A stretch of 64,000 nt of DNA from Calliopsis andreniformis (GCF_051401765.1 NC_135073.1:1674001-1738000); one strand, 5' to 3'. Numbered from the stretch's first letter, positions 22,844 to 36,611 are shown. Notes: a model not told the origin generated them from the sequence alone. Numbers and translations: made by a program.

Positions 22844-25800
22844 ATGGCGGCGGAAATGCTAAACAAGAATCGGATGATGGTTTTTAAGAACAAAGGCAAA
22901 GATCAAGAAGTGAGTATGCAATTCGTTGTCTTCTGCAGTTAATTTGCACATATGGGAACGTTTATTCGGTTCCTTTCCTAGTTCAACGATTGCGAAATTA
23001 TTTCATGCAATAACGTTACCATCTTCGAAATTTTATAATGTATTTTTGCACAATCTGCTGTGTTTGTGAAATTTTCGATAATTATTACATGATTACGTTA
23101 CACCAGGCCTGTTCATTTGGCCAAATTGGCTGCTGGAGAACACTTTGCACTTCTAGGAGCCATATGAGAGTCGAGTCAAAGCTAAGCTGATAGGGGACTA
23201 GTCATTATTTGCTGATAGTGGAACCAATAAATATAGCTAATAAGTGTATACAGAAAATGAAACTATTGTTGTGGAGTATAATGCTATTAATGCATTAACT
23301 TTAATAGCTTTTTATATTTGGTGGCATGAGTTAAGTGAGTTCCGTACTATGTAAGAAAAGCATGTATTACGGTATCTGATTTTGAATAACGAGTGGTTTT
23401 TCTAGCATATAATAAAGGTGCATTGAAATATGACTTATTTTTTTTCAATAAAAATGTAACGTATCCCATATTGAAGTAAATGTACAATTAATTAAAATTT
23501 TTTGCACATAAATTATTTTCATAGTTTTTTTGTTTAATTGAAAAAATCGACAATGTCACGCTTGTTAAATAAAATGTTTATTTTATTCTATAATCATTAT
23601 AATAGAAGGTCATTTTTGGAAATATCAATCTAAAGTTTCCAAGAATTGTTGGTTCAAAGGTTGGTGAAGATGACTTTGAGCTATGAGATGAGGTAGTCTG
23701 CATTATATCAAATATTGATCTTCTAATTGATTATCATATTGTTCATTATCTCATATTTGAAATATGTAAAATATATTGGTTGCTTTTAGAACATTATAAT
23801 ATGATAAAGGTTATAGACAATATACCTTTGTGCTGATTAAGTGATTAAGTGAAATTATATATTGATTTATAGGGCTGATATTTTAAGTATTAGTTATAAG
23901 CTTTATTACATATTTGTAATATTCTTGAATATTTTTTGACATGTATAGAGTTTGCATTAATATCACTTCTATAATATCCTTATATATTTTCATCATAAAG
24001 AAGCAAATGTTCAAAAGTTTTGTAATCAATATTAAAATTTTACAGAATGTATCAAGTTTCCTTACATGTATTTTAAAACGTAACATAATCTTGAAATAAA
24101 ATCATAGTTCAGTATTTTTGCACATTAGCAGTTGGGTGAAATTATGCTTTATACATATATGTAAATTGGCATTATTCAGCCACTAGGATGAATTTACATT
24201 TAAGACTTTGTAGATGAATATGGTGTTCAAAATTTTTCCAGGAACACACAATATGTTTTATAGTATAGCATTATATATGAGTGTACTAAAATATAATATG
24301 TAATGATATTAACTGTTGTGGAGGTCAATTACAGTAGTGTTCTTGTGAAAAGAGGCATAAGTACACAAATTTTTTAGTTTTAACACTTACGCTACTTTCC
24401 ATAAGAACATTTCAATTGGTGACTTACAATATTATGTTAAAACATTTCATATAAGTGAATCTTACAATTTTTATAAATACGTGTGAAATATGTTAAAAGT
24501 CTATATCGTATAGTATTGGATTTCAGTAAATCTATAAAGTTACTTTTTTTATAACATTATGATTAATGGTATTTAAATAATTGTAATGAATGAAATTTTT
24601 TAGGAAATGAGAAGAAGAAGAAATGAAGTGACAGTAGAATTACGTAAAAACAAACGTGATGAAACTTTACAAAAACGAAGAAATGTGCCTATTACAGACT
24701 CTACAGGTAAATTTATCAGAACTTTGATACTTTTCACAGTAAAAGGATATGTATAATAAACGTATTAAACAATAAATTGTATTTATTTATTAACTGTTTC
24801 CTTTCAGATGAAGACGATGTTGATAAACATTTGTCAAAGATCAATTTGAGAGAGCTAGTAGCAAATGCTGGTAGTTCAGATCCAGTTATTCAGTTAGAAG
24901 CTGTACAATCAGCAAGAAAATTATTGTCTTCAGATCGCAATCCACCAATTGATCCATTAATTCAAAGCGGCATTTTACCGATTCTGGTTGATTGTCTTGA
25001 ACAACACAATAAGTATGCCATTGCTAAAATTCTTCTAAGTTGCTAACAATGTGGATTCTGTAATATATCCTATAATTTATTTTTAGTCCATCTTTACAAT
25101 TTGAAGCTGCATGGGCTTTAACGAATATCGCAAGTGGCACATCGCCTCAAACGCAAGCAGTCGTTAGAGCGGGCGCTGTTCCACATTTCCTACATTTGTT
25201 GCTTTCGAGTCAACAGAATGTTTGTGAACAAGCTGTATGGGCTTTAGGTACGTGATTTGGTATAAAAATAAAAACTATAGAATATACTTACAATTGTCAA
25301 TAATATTCTTTTTTATAGGAAATATCATTGGAGATGGTCCAGCATCCAGGGACTATGTTATCGAGCTTGGTGTTGTACAGCCATTGTTAACATTTATTAA
25401 GCCGAATATACCAATTAGTTTTTTACGTAATGTAACATGGGTGATCGTGAATTTATGTAGAAATAAGGATCCACCACCACCTGTTCAAACAATTAAAGAT
25501 ATTTTGCCTGCTCTTAACGTACTCATTCACCACATGGATATTAATGTGAGTAATAAGTAAAAGCAATCTTTGATTAGATATGTTATGTATGTGTAGAAAT
25601 GGAATATTTATTTGCATATACTAGTATCTATTACTAGTATAGTTCTTTATATTGTCAGTACATTTCAATACTTCTCCCTGGTAGTACTACTGTCAGTACA
25701 TCAGAGAATATTCACGTAGACACATAGACAATAGTCTGATTTATATAATTTTAAACAGAAGAACGTTGATGTTTCTTCCATACCAATATCACGAAAAATA

Positions 25801-28800
25801 ATGAACTGAATTTTTTGAGAAAGTGATACTATTGGTATCACTTTTTTAACAATTTATTGAGAAATGCGAAACTTTACATTTTATTATCTTAATGTTTATT
25901 GATATTTTTATCTTTTATGGCACCTATTATTCTCGTGCATTGAGCATTCGCTTGAAGAATATTTTTATAATCTTAACAAACAAAAATTGGTGGCTTGGTT
26001 ACGCTTAGAATCAACTGGATTTAGTTCAATGTGATAATTAATCGGGACCAACTGTATCTAATATTTATATATTTCAGTAGCGAATAATTATTGAAATCAT
26101 TTATCTTGTTTAATATATATTATAGATACTTGTTGATACAGTGTGGGCATTGAGTTATCTTACTGATGGTGGAAATGAACAAATTCAAATGGTAATAGAT
26201 AGTGGCGTTGTGCCACATCTTATACCTCTTCTCTCGCACAAAGAAGTTAAGGTGCAAACAGCTGCTCTAAGAGCTGTTGGTAATATTGTGACGGGTACAG
26301 ATGAACAAACACAGACTGTGTTGAACTGTGATGCACTTTCGCACTTCCCTAATTTACTAACTCATCAGAAAGAAAAAATTTGTAAAGAAGCAGTCTGGTT
26401 CCTTTCTAATGTTACCGCTGGTAATCAGTCTCAAGTTCAAGCCGTTATAGATGCTGGATTATTGCCTCTTATAATTCGCAATTTGGCAAAGGTAAGAAAA
26501 CACTTTTTTTATAATCGTGGAATTGCATTTTATTGAACAGTTAACGTTGTTTTACTAATATATTGTTTAACTGTATCGAATAGGGTGAATTCCAAACGCA
26601 AAAAGAAGCAGCTTGGGCAATCAGTAACTTAACGATAAGTGGTAATAGAAATCAAGTGGCGCGGCTCATACAAGAAGGCGTTATCGAACCATTCTGTGAC
26701 CTTCTTTCATGTAAAGATACTCAAGTTGTACAGGTTGTTTTAGATGGAATACATAACATGCTCAAAGTTGCTAGACCACGAGTTGAACAATTGGCTAATA
26801 TGATTGAAGAATGTTCAGGTTGGTATTTACAATATTGTAAATACATTTTACAGTATTGTAGTGATTATAATGTTTATATATACATTTTAATGTATGTGTA
26901 CAGGTTTGGATAAGATTGAAGCATTGCAGAATCATGAAAATGTAGAAATTTATAAACTAGCATACGATATTATTGAGCAGTACTTTTCTGAAGAGGTGAG
27001 TGCTTATTCTGTTTCCGTAATTCATTTTTATAACGGTATAATAAGAAGAAGAGGAATTCAACATAAATAATCAATCACGAATACTTAAAATTAGTTTTTG
27101 TTCTCGCTTATGTTAGCGAGAAATTAACGTTAATGCTGCGTTAGTTTTGAAAAAAATACTTTTTAGTGAGGCAGAAGGTCGACTCAGGTCAAACAAATAA
27201 ATGTTGGGTGAAAAATCAAAATCGTTAATCGTCTTGTAGTTACTCGATACGCGAGCGGTGAAACTTGTTGTTTTGGTTGACAACAAATGATTTTTTCTCA
27301 GTAAAAATGATTACAATAGATTAGACATATATTTCTGAATGCATGAAGTCAAAACACAATGTAAATCAAACTAATTTAAAAATGTTACACAATAATACAT
27401 TCTAATATCGTTAGATTATTAATGCATGATATCTGAAAATTTTAAGAGAACTTTAAAAATATGAATGAATTTTGATTGAAAATTTTGTTGTTTGTTACTT
27501 TCATAAAAGTATGATTTTAGTCGAGAACTCTGGATATTGTTACTACTTTGTAAATAATTGTAAAATTGTAATGATAATGAAAAATACTGATTATGTTCTG
27601 TAGATTTCGCCTCAAGCGTCTCTTGTTTTATAAAATTTAGTATCTCTGAAAAGAGTCATATAAAATTTTTCTTTTGTGAAAGTAATAAACAACACAGTTT
27701 CAAACAAAAATTCATTCGCCTTTTAGTTTTCTTAAAAATGGCAGATATCAACATTAATAGTACGGAATGGATTACGATTTAAAATCTTTAAAATTGTCAG
27801 ATTTACGTTGTGCATGGACTCATTTTAATACAGAAGATTTTACTAATCTACTACAACGTCTTTTATCATGAAAGATTGCAATCTAGAAATTTGAATGATC
27901 GTCATCTGAATTGACAGTATTGTTTCACTGTTCATGTTTTAAGCAATTGGCAACTTTGATCTCCTCTTTCGCGTCTCGTTCTTTGACCTGATTCGAGTCC
28001 ACAGAATTACTGGAATTAAAATGTATCACGGACTTAACATTTCTGGACCCAAGTGTCTTGAACCTAACGCGACATTACTGTATTTTATTTTTGAAATAAT
28101 TTAAAAAATCTATTGAGCATGTACAGGATATTCAGCTACAAGTAGAGGAAAATTTAAAATGTAATTCAAAATATCAAAATAAGATGGGAAATCAAAAATA
28201 ACAAAATTGCGTTGGAGCTTTCGTCTGTACATCATAAACATTTAAAGAAAGTAGTGTTCGTCAGAGCCACCGACATAAAGGGATATTCATTTCACACAAT
28301 TGCAGTGATTCTTAACCCAAACATGGCTATGGTAATGCAGAGTAATTCAAAACAGAGTTGCATTCTGTGATGCGTTAACGTGTGGTATACTGTTTTTCGC
28401 TATTTACAAAAAGACTGCACTGCGTTGAGTAACGCTGCCTTATAGTTGACAAATGAAGATTCAACCACAATTTTATTATTCATGATTTTCGTCTTATTTT
28501 GATATCTAAAATCACCCTTTAAATTTTAGTCTACCTGTAGCAGAATATCCTGTATATGAGCGACTGACAAGGAAAGTTCGGTGAGTGTTAATCGCTGATT
28601 TTAATGAAGCTTTGTACAATTACTTTATGGCCCTCCCTAAGAATTTTGCCGTACAATGTAGCTGCCCATACGCACCTTTAAGGGAGAAACTACCCCTTTA
28701 ATCCAAGTCGCCCCTTTTATTTCGGTGCTTATAGCTCACAAAGTATAAGCGCTATAAAAAAATGTTGTATACAAAAGTTTTATTGTTTTTCAAAAACTAT

Positions 28801-30071
28801 AGGATGGCTTTAAAAAAATTTCGAAAAACGGGGGTAAAATTGAATTTTTATAAAGAATTCGTTTTTTTGAAATTTTTTTAAAGCCATCTTATAGGTCTTG
28901 AAAAACAGTAAAACTTTTATACGCAACATTTTTTTATAGCGCTTATACTTTGTGAGCTATACGCACCGAAATAAAAAGGGCGACTTTGATTAAAGGTGTA
29001 GTTTTTCCCTTAAAGGTCCGTATGGGCAACTACTTTGTACGGTAAAATTCTTAAATAGGACCATAGAATAATTGTACAAAGTTTCATTAAAATCGGCGAT
29101 TAACACTCACCGAACTTCCCTTGTGAGTACGATTTAGAAGTTCATTTCTCATCTTTGTTTGTATTTATTTGTGGTATTAAAGGTAGTATAGTTCAAGTGA
29201 TAGACATTTACGAAACGAAAATTAAATTCATAAAAAACTTCACTAAATTAAATAGGTATGCAACAATTTTTAAGATACAAATACAATAATATATTGATAA
29301 TACAGATGATACAGATGATAATGAATTATTTTCACTTACTAACAAGGAGAAACCATCAAGACGAATGATTTTTTAACCAAACTTAATTCAAAACATTGCG
29401 ACTGTTAAACAGATCTTAAAATACTAGTTGTCAATACTCAACTATTTTTACGAAAAATTAAACCAAATTTTGAGGTCTTCCTTTGTCTATGTTAAAATTA
29501 GAAGTAATTGTCAAGAAGTGCGATGGTGGAATTATTATTATAGCTATTTTTATAAATCATATTTCAGAGTAATGATTAAGTATGAACATCTGTATATTTA
29601 AAATATTAAATATAAAAGTAGATTTATATTTGTCAGTTTTGAATTAGGTTTTATTAAAAAATCGTTTGTATAGATTGTGATCTTTCGTTGTAAGTGAAAA
29701 TTTGTTTACAATAATTGTAATCAAATTTGTGAAAAATTATAACGTAACAAACGAGTTCTAATATTAGAATGTAAGAATATAACTACATATCTATGTATTC
29801 AATTAGTACATGAATTAATTTCCATGAGAACGAAAATATAAAAATTTAATTTTAAATTCTTAGTAAACTCTCTCACCTTTTAAAGATCATAAATTTAATT
29901 CATGTACATACATGGTAACAAAATATAATATTCATAATGTTTATATAGAATATGTATAAATGTGTTTCATGATTTCAGGCGGACGACACAAATTTGGTGC
30001 CACAAGTCGGTGAAGGTACATTCGAATTCGATCAGACGTCGAGTATTCCAAGCGAGGGTTTTAAATTTTGA
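22844..30071 (+). CDS. Kap-alpha3: Importin subunit alpha-3 (KPNA3/4 type), complete, nine exons
   Basis: It binds classical nuclear localisation signals and, through importin beta, carries cargo into the nucleus. Exons: 22844-22909, 24604-24706, 24808-25012, 25087-25247, 25319-25545, 26126-26491, 26584-26818, 26904-26995, 29979-30071; all phases close to 515 residues (human KPNA4 521). Residues about 15-60 are the importin-beta-binding region ([16 protein letters not shown]). Armadillo repeats follow, with repeated W-A-L-x-N-I and WFLSNVTAG asparagine/tryptophan pairs that form the NLS grooves. The C-terminus has [13 protein letters not shown], the CAS-interacting region, and ends IPSEGFKF, as in alpha-3 proteins. 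The last intron is 2.98 kb and holds two foldback elements; the first is 1.7 kb. Confidence 0.97.
25821..25843. repeat. Small perfect hairpin in importin alpha-3 intron 5
   Basis: AAGTGATAC, five-base loop, GTATCACTT: a 9-bp perfect stem. Too short for a miRNA precursor; no function assigned. Confidence 0.6.
28124..28552. mobile_element. MITE in importin alpha-3 intron 8 (429 bp, TA flanks)
   Basis: Left end TA-CAGGATATTCAGCTAC, right end GTAGCAGAATATCCTG-TA. The arms pair for about 120 bp, including TATCAAAATAAGA and ACAAAATTGCGTTG / CAACCACAATTTTATT blocks. A related, 5'-truncated copy seems to lie at about 58,780-59,180. Confidence 0.75.
28568..29123. mobile_element. Near-perfect 556-bp palindrome in importin alpha-3 intron 8
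   Basis: Starts CAAGGAAAGTTCGGTGAGTG and ends with its complement CACTCACCGAACTTCCCTTG. The two arms of about 255 bp pair with few mismatches (e.g. TATAGCGCTTATACTTTGTG against CACAAAGTATAAGCGCTATA) around a loop of only tens of bases. No coding capacity. Lies 16 bp after the previous MITE. Confidence 0.9.
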
Positions 30072-30541
30072 GAGGGCTTCTATCATTTCTTATCCGATCG
30101 TGCCGTCCCCCGACAAATTCCATTATGGAGTTATTCTGCTTACCCTTCCCTATTCGTATGTCTCATTCTTGCTCCAATGACAACACGTAGCAATATCGAT
30201 ATGCTACCGCTGAACCAAGAATCATGCGTTTTCTTCTATTAATCAGATGTTATGACAGTGATCCATCGATTTCTGACAAAAAAGATATCAAAACGGAATG
30301 CGAGAAAAAGTTATAAGGGGCAAAGGAGTTTATAATAGAAACAAGAAACAACCTGGTTCTTTTATTTTTCTTCTGATTTTTTAGTAATGTAAATGTTTTT
30401 CTTTTTTTTAATTGTATGAATTAAACACTATTGGCGAAGCGGGATTTAGCCGGACGTAGCTGAAGATATATGCAACGTACCGAGTAAATTATACTAGTGA
30501 ACTAATTACGTCGCTCTCTAAATTGAGAAGCAGCGGAGAAA

Positions 30542-30684
30542 AATAAAAGATCATTTTATTACTTGATCATATTGCTGTCCACTCTAACTCGAGATGAGTC
30601 TTGGTTAGCGATGTTACATTTACAAAACGATTCGTGTATATTTTAGGCATGTTAAATTTATAATAATATTGATTACTAAATAAA
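30542..30684 (+). terminator. Poly(A) signals for importin alpha-3
   Basis: AATAAA hexamers at 30,542-30,547 and 30,679-30,684, about 470 and 608 bases after the stop codon. Either could end the transcript before the convergent mRpL3 gene. Confidence 0.4.
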
Positions 30685-30897
30685 TGAATCGATTGACTAC
30701 TCTTTATTAGCTTAATTTATGACTGTCATGGTTCATTTTATCATTTCTGTGTAAGGAGAAACAAATGAACAATAAAACTCACGTAAATTCAGTAACATTT
30801 GCTGCCGATCTATATCTGGACCTTTGATTGCATAAAAACAGGTACAGATCATAATTGGAAAGGAATATAATTACTTCCGTGTAGTGCAATTTTGATT

Positions 30898-30903
30898 TTT
30901 ATT
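30898..30903 (-). terminator. Poly(A) signal for mRpL3 (minus strand)
   Basis: TTTATT on the plus strand, 14 bases beyond the mRpL3 stop codon, giving a very short 3' UTR. Confidence 0.5.
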
Positions 30904-30917
30904 GTTATTTTCTACAG

Positions 30918-32603
30918 TTATGATTCGGGAGTAAATTCAATGGTAGGGTCTTTAAATTGATGAACATCATCTGCATAGAGATCTTCAGGAAGTGAATCTT
31001 CATCAATGTCCGATAAATAGGTAGGAAAGTTCGGTGATGAATTTCTTTTGTGTGGAAGAATCGTATCGTATAAATAAAGCACACTGTTTGTTTCACCCGG
31101 TACGTTTGGTCCTAATACCCAAATTACGTTATACTTTGTGTTTATTCTTAATATCTGTAAAACAAAAATTCATCAATGACAATATTTACCTAGTAAGATA
31201 TTATAATAACTATGTTCAATCTATTTATAGCATATATTTAGTTTTCACTAAAATATGATTCTTTTAAAATCAATGTAAAAAGAAGTAAAATAAGTGTCAA
31301 TTACCTTTACACCTCTGAGTACACGCCAACGATTTCCCATGTGTCCAGGCAGTTTTGTACCAGGCATTACTCTAGCTTTTTGACCACCTGATCCAATATT
31401 GCCTGGCTTTCTGTGAGTTTTAGTTACACCATGAGATGCAGGCATTCCCTTAAATCCCCATCTCTTCATGACCCCTTGAAAGCCACGATCTATCCTAAAA
31501 ACAGTAAAGTCATAGACTATTAAATATTCAATATAAAACCATGAACATATGTAAAACTTTATACGTTTTTCCTCTAATATCAACAAATTCTCCTGGTTTA
31601 AAATGGGCTGCACACAATGGGGTTCCTGGTTGGAGGACAGCATCTGTTGAAATTATAAATCTCCTGAGTGTCTTTTTTGGTGTTACTCCAGCTGTACTGA
31701 ATATTCCATAATATTCTTTTGTAAGCTACAGAAATAAATGCTACATTCAATTTTATCAGAAAACAAAATAAGTAATCAAAGGTTTTCTCACTTACTAGTT
31801 GTGGATCAATATTCTCTGCACCTACTATAAGACAACCATTTTTGTGTTCAATTTGTCTATACTTAGTGATTACTGGATTAAATTGTTCTGGTGATATGTA
31901 CTTCACTACTTCATTATCTACAATCTATGGAAAAAGAATATAAGTAATAATCCAAGATATTTACACAAATAAACTCTAGATGCTTTATATAATTATGAAA
32001 GCAAACAGTACCTGTATCAAAGTAGATAGTACTCTTTGCCCATTTTTTAACCACATTGGATATACTCCAATCTTCTTACCAATCAGTCCCGTACGCTTGG
32101 ATTTTGGGGACCATTGTGCAACTGACTGAACTAATTCTGTACACAATGGTGATTTCTGGTCAAAATTTAAAAGTCCTTTTGTAGATGCTATGAATTCCGA
32201 AAGGAATTCTTTATTTTCTGGAGTAAGTGCTTCATCATACATCTAATAAAAAAGTATACCATGTAGTACTTGTAGCATGCAATAGAAATATAATTATTTG
32301 TTAGATATGTACCACACGTTGTGGTTTTGGAAGCCACTCTGGATGACGTTTTTTAGGTTTTGGACATATTCTTGTACGATTGGGAATTATTAGAACATCA
32401 GCACTGAAGTTGTTGAAATATCATTAGTACATAACAAGAACAATGTAGCAAAGAGTATTTACGTTAATATAAAAGAGTTCATTTCAAACACTACGTAGTA
32501 TACTAAATACATGATAATTACATATCATTTTCTTTTAATACCTTCGTTTTAAGCATTTGCTAAAAAGTTGAATGGTATTGAATGTTTTCAAAAGCGATGC
32601 CAT
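30918..32603 (-). CDS. mRpL3: Mitochondrial ribosomal protein uL3m, complete, seven exons
   Basis: A core protein of the large mitochondrial ribosomal subunit. Minus-strand exons: 32603-32542, 32403-32313, 32242-32012, 31924-31796, 31725-31565, 31494-31305 and 31154-30918; phases close to 366 residues. The N-terminus is basic and hydroxylated without acids ([20 protein letters not shown]), as for a mitochondrial targeting peptide. [13 protein letters not shown] is the conserved uL3 start, and [19 protein letters not shown] followed by MPGHMGNR-type sequence ([13 protein letters not shown]) is the uL3 signature loop that reaches the peptidyl-transferase region. The C-terminal exon is acidic. 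Its 3' end faces importin alpha-3. Confidence 0.96.
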
Positions 32604-33660
32604 CTTTATAAAACTGTAAAAAATCTATAATCTTGTATTTGCATGCATGAAACACTAATTGTAACCTGGAATAAGATTAAGAATCAAGATTAAATGAATC
32701 AGATTACTTATTAAAGTAATAGTTTAGCTACATTTATCACCTCCAACGTAATTAATAAGTGTAGTTATAATAAATTAATATTTTTTTTTTTTCACAATTT
32801 CGTAAACAACTATAGCCATGACGCATTTGAACTAAAAAATAGATCAAAATATTTTACCGATAAGTATCTCTACCTGTGTTTATTGAGTCGCCTGCAGCGC
32901 CATACATGATAAGAACATTAATGAACTGAAGAATGAGTGGGAAACCTTTAATCCATTTAAATTTCTCAATGTATTAGGCAAGACAACCAGTGACTTATGA
33001 TTAGACTTTAGGATGTGATCACGTATTTTTCGTCGTTTGGATTGAGAAATAAAAAACACAAGATGAATATTATGATGTATAATCATGAACATAGGAAATA
33101 GAGTTGGATCGTATCGTTACATGGGGGAAACCATTGAAAGACAGGCAACGAGGTAAATTGTGCCTAGATTTTATTGGCTACTGCTTGTGACAACACTTGA
33201 ACAAAAAATATTTTGCGCTTTATCCAATGAATTGCTAGTAGGAAAACCCTTTTCAAGCCTGCGAGTGGTAGAATTGGCAATGCATTTGTAGCGATAACTT
33301 ACACACAAGATTGGGTAAGTAAGTAACCTTAAAAAAGTTAATACTTGTGAACTTTTTCAGCGTGGTTAAAAAATATGTTAAAATAAATATGAACAAATAG
33401 ACAAGTATCTCTAGTAACACTTTAACTTCGGAATACGTAAAACCTATTACAATTTATAATAAAAGTTCTTATAAATGTTACATATTTATTTCACATTATT
33501 GAGTTATAGAAAATTCGCTGCATGACAAAAAGTATTCAAAACATGAATAGAAAATGGGAAACGTAGAAAATGTTGCAACCGTTCCCAATCCCAGTTCGGG
33601 TGTAACACTGTATGCAGTGGATAGTAATACATTTAACTTTGCAAAATCAAAATATTTATT
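32604..33660. other. Upstream flank of mRpL3, non-coding
   Basis: AT-rich with a poly-T run near 32,780. Short frames (for example 32,880-33,092 minus) resemble no family. No divergent gene partner is visible on the plus strand. Confidence 0.5.
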
Positions 33661-33689
33661 CAATTGAATCATAATAATAATCTAGTAAA

Positions 33690-34640
33690 CAATTTGGTTA
33701 CAAATTGGCGCAAATTTGGGACTAAATCTCTACAAAGTTTGGCTACAAAACCATGTCCATTTATGCTACCATTGCGCATTGATTTTGGTGACAAATTTTG
33801 TACTAAGTTTCAATACCAACTTTACATCAAAGACCGACTAAGCTTGATGTCATAACCTCTTTCTATTGGTGCCAAACACAAAACAGTAGCGTCGACGATG
33901 TGTGGTGTAGCCTCAATACATTCGCACTTATTTAGGTTATTATTATTATTTTATTTTAATATTTGTATAGATTTAGTTAAATTGGATACCCTATACATAC
34001 CTAGTTTTAAATGTTTATTATCTATTTTATCACGTGAATTATAGTCGAAATTAAAATGTGAATTGCTAATTAAACTTCAAGAACAAATCTATATTTATGT
34101 CACCTACGAGCTATGTATGTACAACATACAATAAACAATAAAATATCGATTATATGCTTTACTATTTTCAACATTTCCCAATCTAATTTATTTCAGCTGG
34201 CATCCACACCTGTAAAATATGAGGATTAATAATTTAAAATTGACATATTAGTAGAAAAAATTTATATATACATAATTCTTGAAATCTATCGCCGATTTGT
34301 ATACATATACATATGTGTATACAAATATATGTATATGTGTATAGGTATGCACAATTTATTAAATCTTCAAAAAAGGAGCAGGGTTACAAATAGCAAGGAT
34401 TGGTATATTTTTGGCGCAGATTTTAACGCAAACTTAGCTATGTTTTTGTAACCAATTTGGTGTCGTTCATGCTGCAATGTTTGGTGTGTTTTTGGTCCAA
34501 GCATTGATACAAGCCTAGGTATACTTTTATTACCGCTAGGGCAACAAAACTTACTGATACAAATCTTGCATCAAATTTGATAACGTTTTGGTGACAAAAT
34601 TTGTACCAAATTTTTTGAAAATCTGGCAATTACATATTTG
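33690..34640. repeat. Degenerate TTGGTKACAAA repeat region
   Basis: Variants of TTGGTTACAAATTTGG, TTTGGTGACAAATTTTG and GTTTGGCTACAAAACC recur in both orientations at about 33,690-33,830 and 34,440-34,650, separated by ordinary AT-rich sequence. The two clusters face each other, so they may be decayed inverted arms of an element with internally repetitive arms. Confidence 0.45.
33913..34005. mobile_element. Deletion remnant of the 18.25-kb foldback family
   Basis: CATTCGCACTTATTTAGGTTA near 33,919 is the same as a block at about 20,919-20,940, and GTTAAATTGGATACCCTATAC at the end matches that element's right terminus (GTTAAATTGAACACCTGTAT). The intervening several hundred bases are missing. 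Confidence 0.55.
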
Positions 34641-34659
34641 GTGACAGGAAACTCAAGAA

Positions 34660-36420
34660 ACTAAAATATTTTTTTAAAGAGCAGTTAATACTTGCTTACT
34701 TAACCTAGGAAGACATTGCGACTATACGTGTGCTTCAGCCTTTAATCCTTGCACTATTGGTTCAAAGTGAGAGTCATTTCTGATTCACAGCAGCAAATCA
34801 AGCAGATTCTGGTATTGTATTAGTAGGATTAAAGCAATACGATAAGTAGTCAGTTTTGTTTGGATTGTTACGCATCTAAGTATCAGAAGTAGAATTAATC
34901 ACTTTTAAAAAGTTATTGGTTGAAACGTTATAACCGGCCGTAACTGCCAATGTTACAATCGCACCCGACCATGATTTTGAATTTAAATTATAAATTTTCA
35001 TTAATGATAGACACTTAGAAATGTTAATCAATGATTAGCATCACTTTATAAAAAATCACATCAAAAGTTAAAAGAAAGAAAAAAGTCATATTTGCAAAAG
35101 GAGTATTTATGTTACAAGTTTAAAGTAGTAAGAGAAAGTTACTTTAGGGTATTGGAAAGTTATTATGTCCAGTACACAGATGTCTATTGCGTGTCCAGAT
35201 ATTTAGGATATAGATTTGTGTTCTAAATGTCGTTTTAAATTGTATAATCAAAATTTATGTTAATATTTATTATATGTTTTGAAATATTTAACGTGCTAAG
35301 TACTACCGCTCCCGGTTTCTCTTATTCCGTCAGTCATGCGAATTAAAGTTAATTATAACAACAATGAAAAATTAAAGACAGGTTGTCTCGATAGTATAGT
35401 TCCGAATTTATAATTCGAAAAGTATATTCAGAAAGTCATACCCTTGATATAATATATTGGAGATTAGGAACAAACGTAAGATAGGACGAATCTAACAAAT
35501 CTTATAAAGCAAATATTAATCGACCAATAATACAATCTTTTGTTTCTATCTTTATATGTCATTTCTATCGCTCCTCCATCTTAGTTTGTGGCAACATGTG
35601 ATAATAAGCGGTGCTTCGTATTTTAACGTTTTATCGAAATAGTACATTAAAAGTAAACTTGTAAGGTCTGTTTTAATTACGTACTCTTCTGTTCTAGCTT
35701 TATAAAATCCTTTGACTTGTTTATATTCTATTCAATAGATATTGAACTTATACTATATCGTAATAATGAGTTACTCATCTGATGTTGGGAAAGTATCGTA
35801 ACCGGGTTTTCAATTTTCTTTCTTTAATTATATCCACTTTTTCAATTCGTATAAGTATACAATGATAATAATCACTGTTTTCAAATAACTTAGTATAAAA
35901 GTTGTATTTGAAAACTATATACATATGCGTGCATGCGTGATGACTAACATAAAAAAATGTTTATTTGTTTCATTTTTATCTGGTTTTTCAAACTAGAAGT
36001 AATAGACTATTCAGATTTCTCCGATGAAAAGAACGCTGAATGAAACACAAGACAGAGTAATTTTAAAACTAATTTATCCAAATATATATATATCGGTGTC
36101 GTCCCTTATAATAAGGTGAACAAGACGTACGAATTAAGATATTATTTTTGAAGGAAGGACTTTCTAACGATGTGACTAGACATAACGCTTTGCAACTGCC
36201 TGTCATTTATTTCGTTTGGTATTTCTTTGTTTTCACGATTTGTGCATTGCATATAACCGCAGTTCTAGATGAGTAAAAAGTTCAATCATTGAACTAAAAT
36301 CGAAGACAATCGTGTTGGTTTATCAAGGGCTATTCTTTTCACATTTTTCAGAAATATTAGCTACTGCTCTACACTAGTATGTGGTCCACTAGTGTGGTCT
36401 ATTGGAGTTCAGAGGTGACT
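34660..36420. other. Non-coding AT-rich intergenic DNA
   Basis: No supported coding frame. One GC-richer patch near 35,300-35,340 and a short ACACTAGT hairpin near 36,370-36,400 are the only features seen. Confidence 0.5.
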
Positions 36421-36421
36421 A

Positions 36422-36611
36422 GGTAAAAATCATAGGGGTGGCTTCCGACACATAAATAAGAGAAACGATCAGGCAATACATATTACACTTGAATGCAATA
36501 TATTTTCGCATCACCCTGCAAGTATTACTGTCGATGCGTTATTTTTAAAATACTACTTGATTTTTTCCCTTATTTTATTTACTGAAAAAGTTACCCATAT
36601 GATTTTTACCA
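36422..36611. repeat. Small inverted-repeat element (~190 bp)
   Basis: GGTAAAAATCATAGGGGT at the left is matched by GGTAAAAATCATATGGGT on the opposite strand at the right. Similarity continues inward through AAATAAGRGAAAMRATCA. Probably a MITE; flanks not resolved. Confidence 0.5.
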
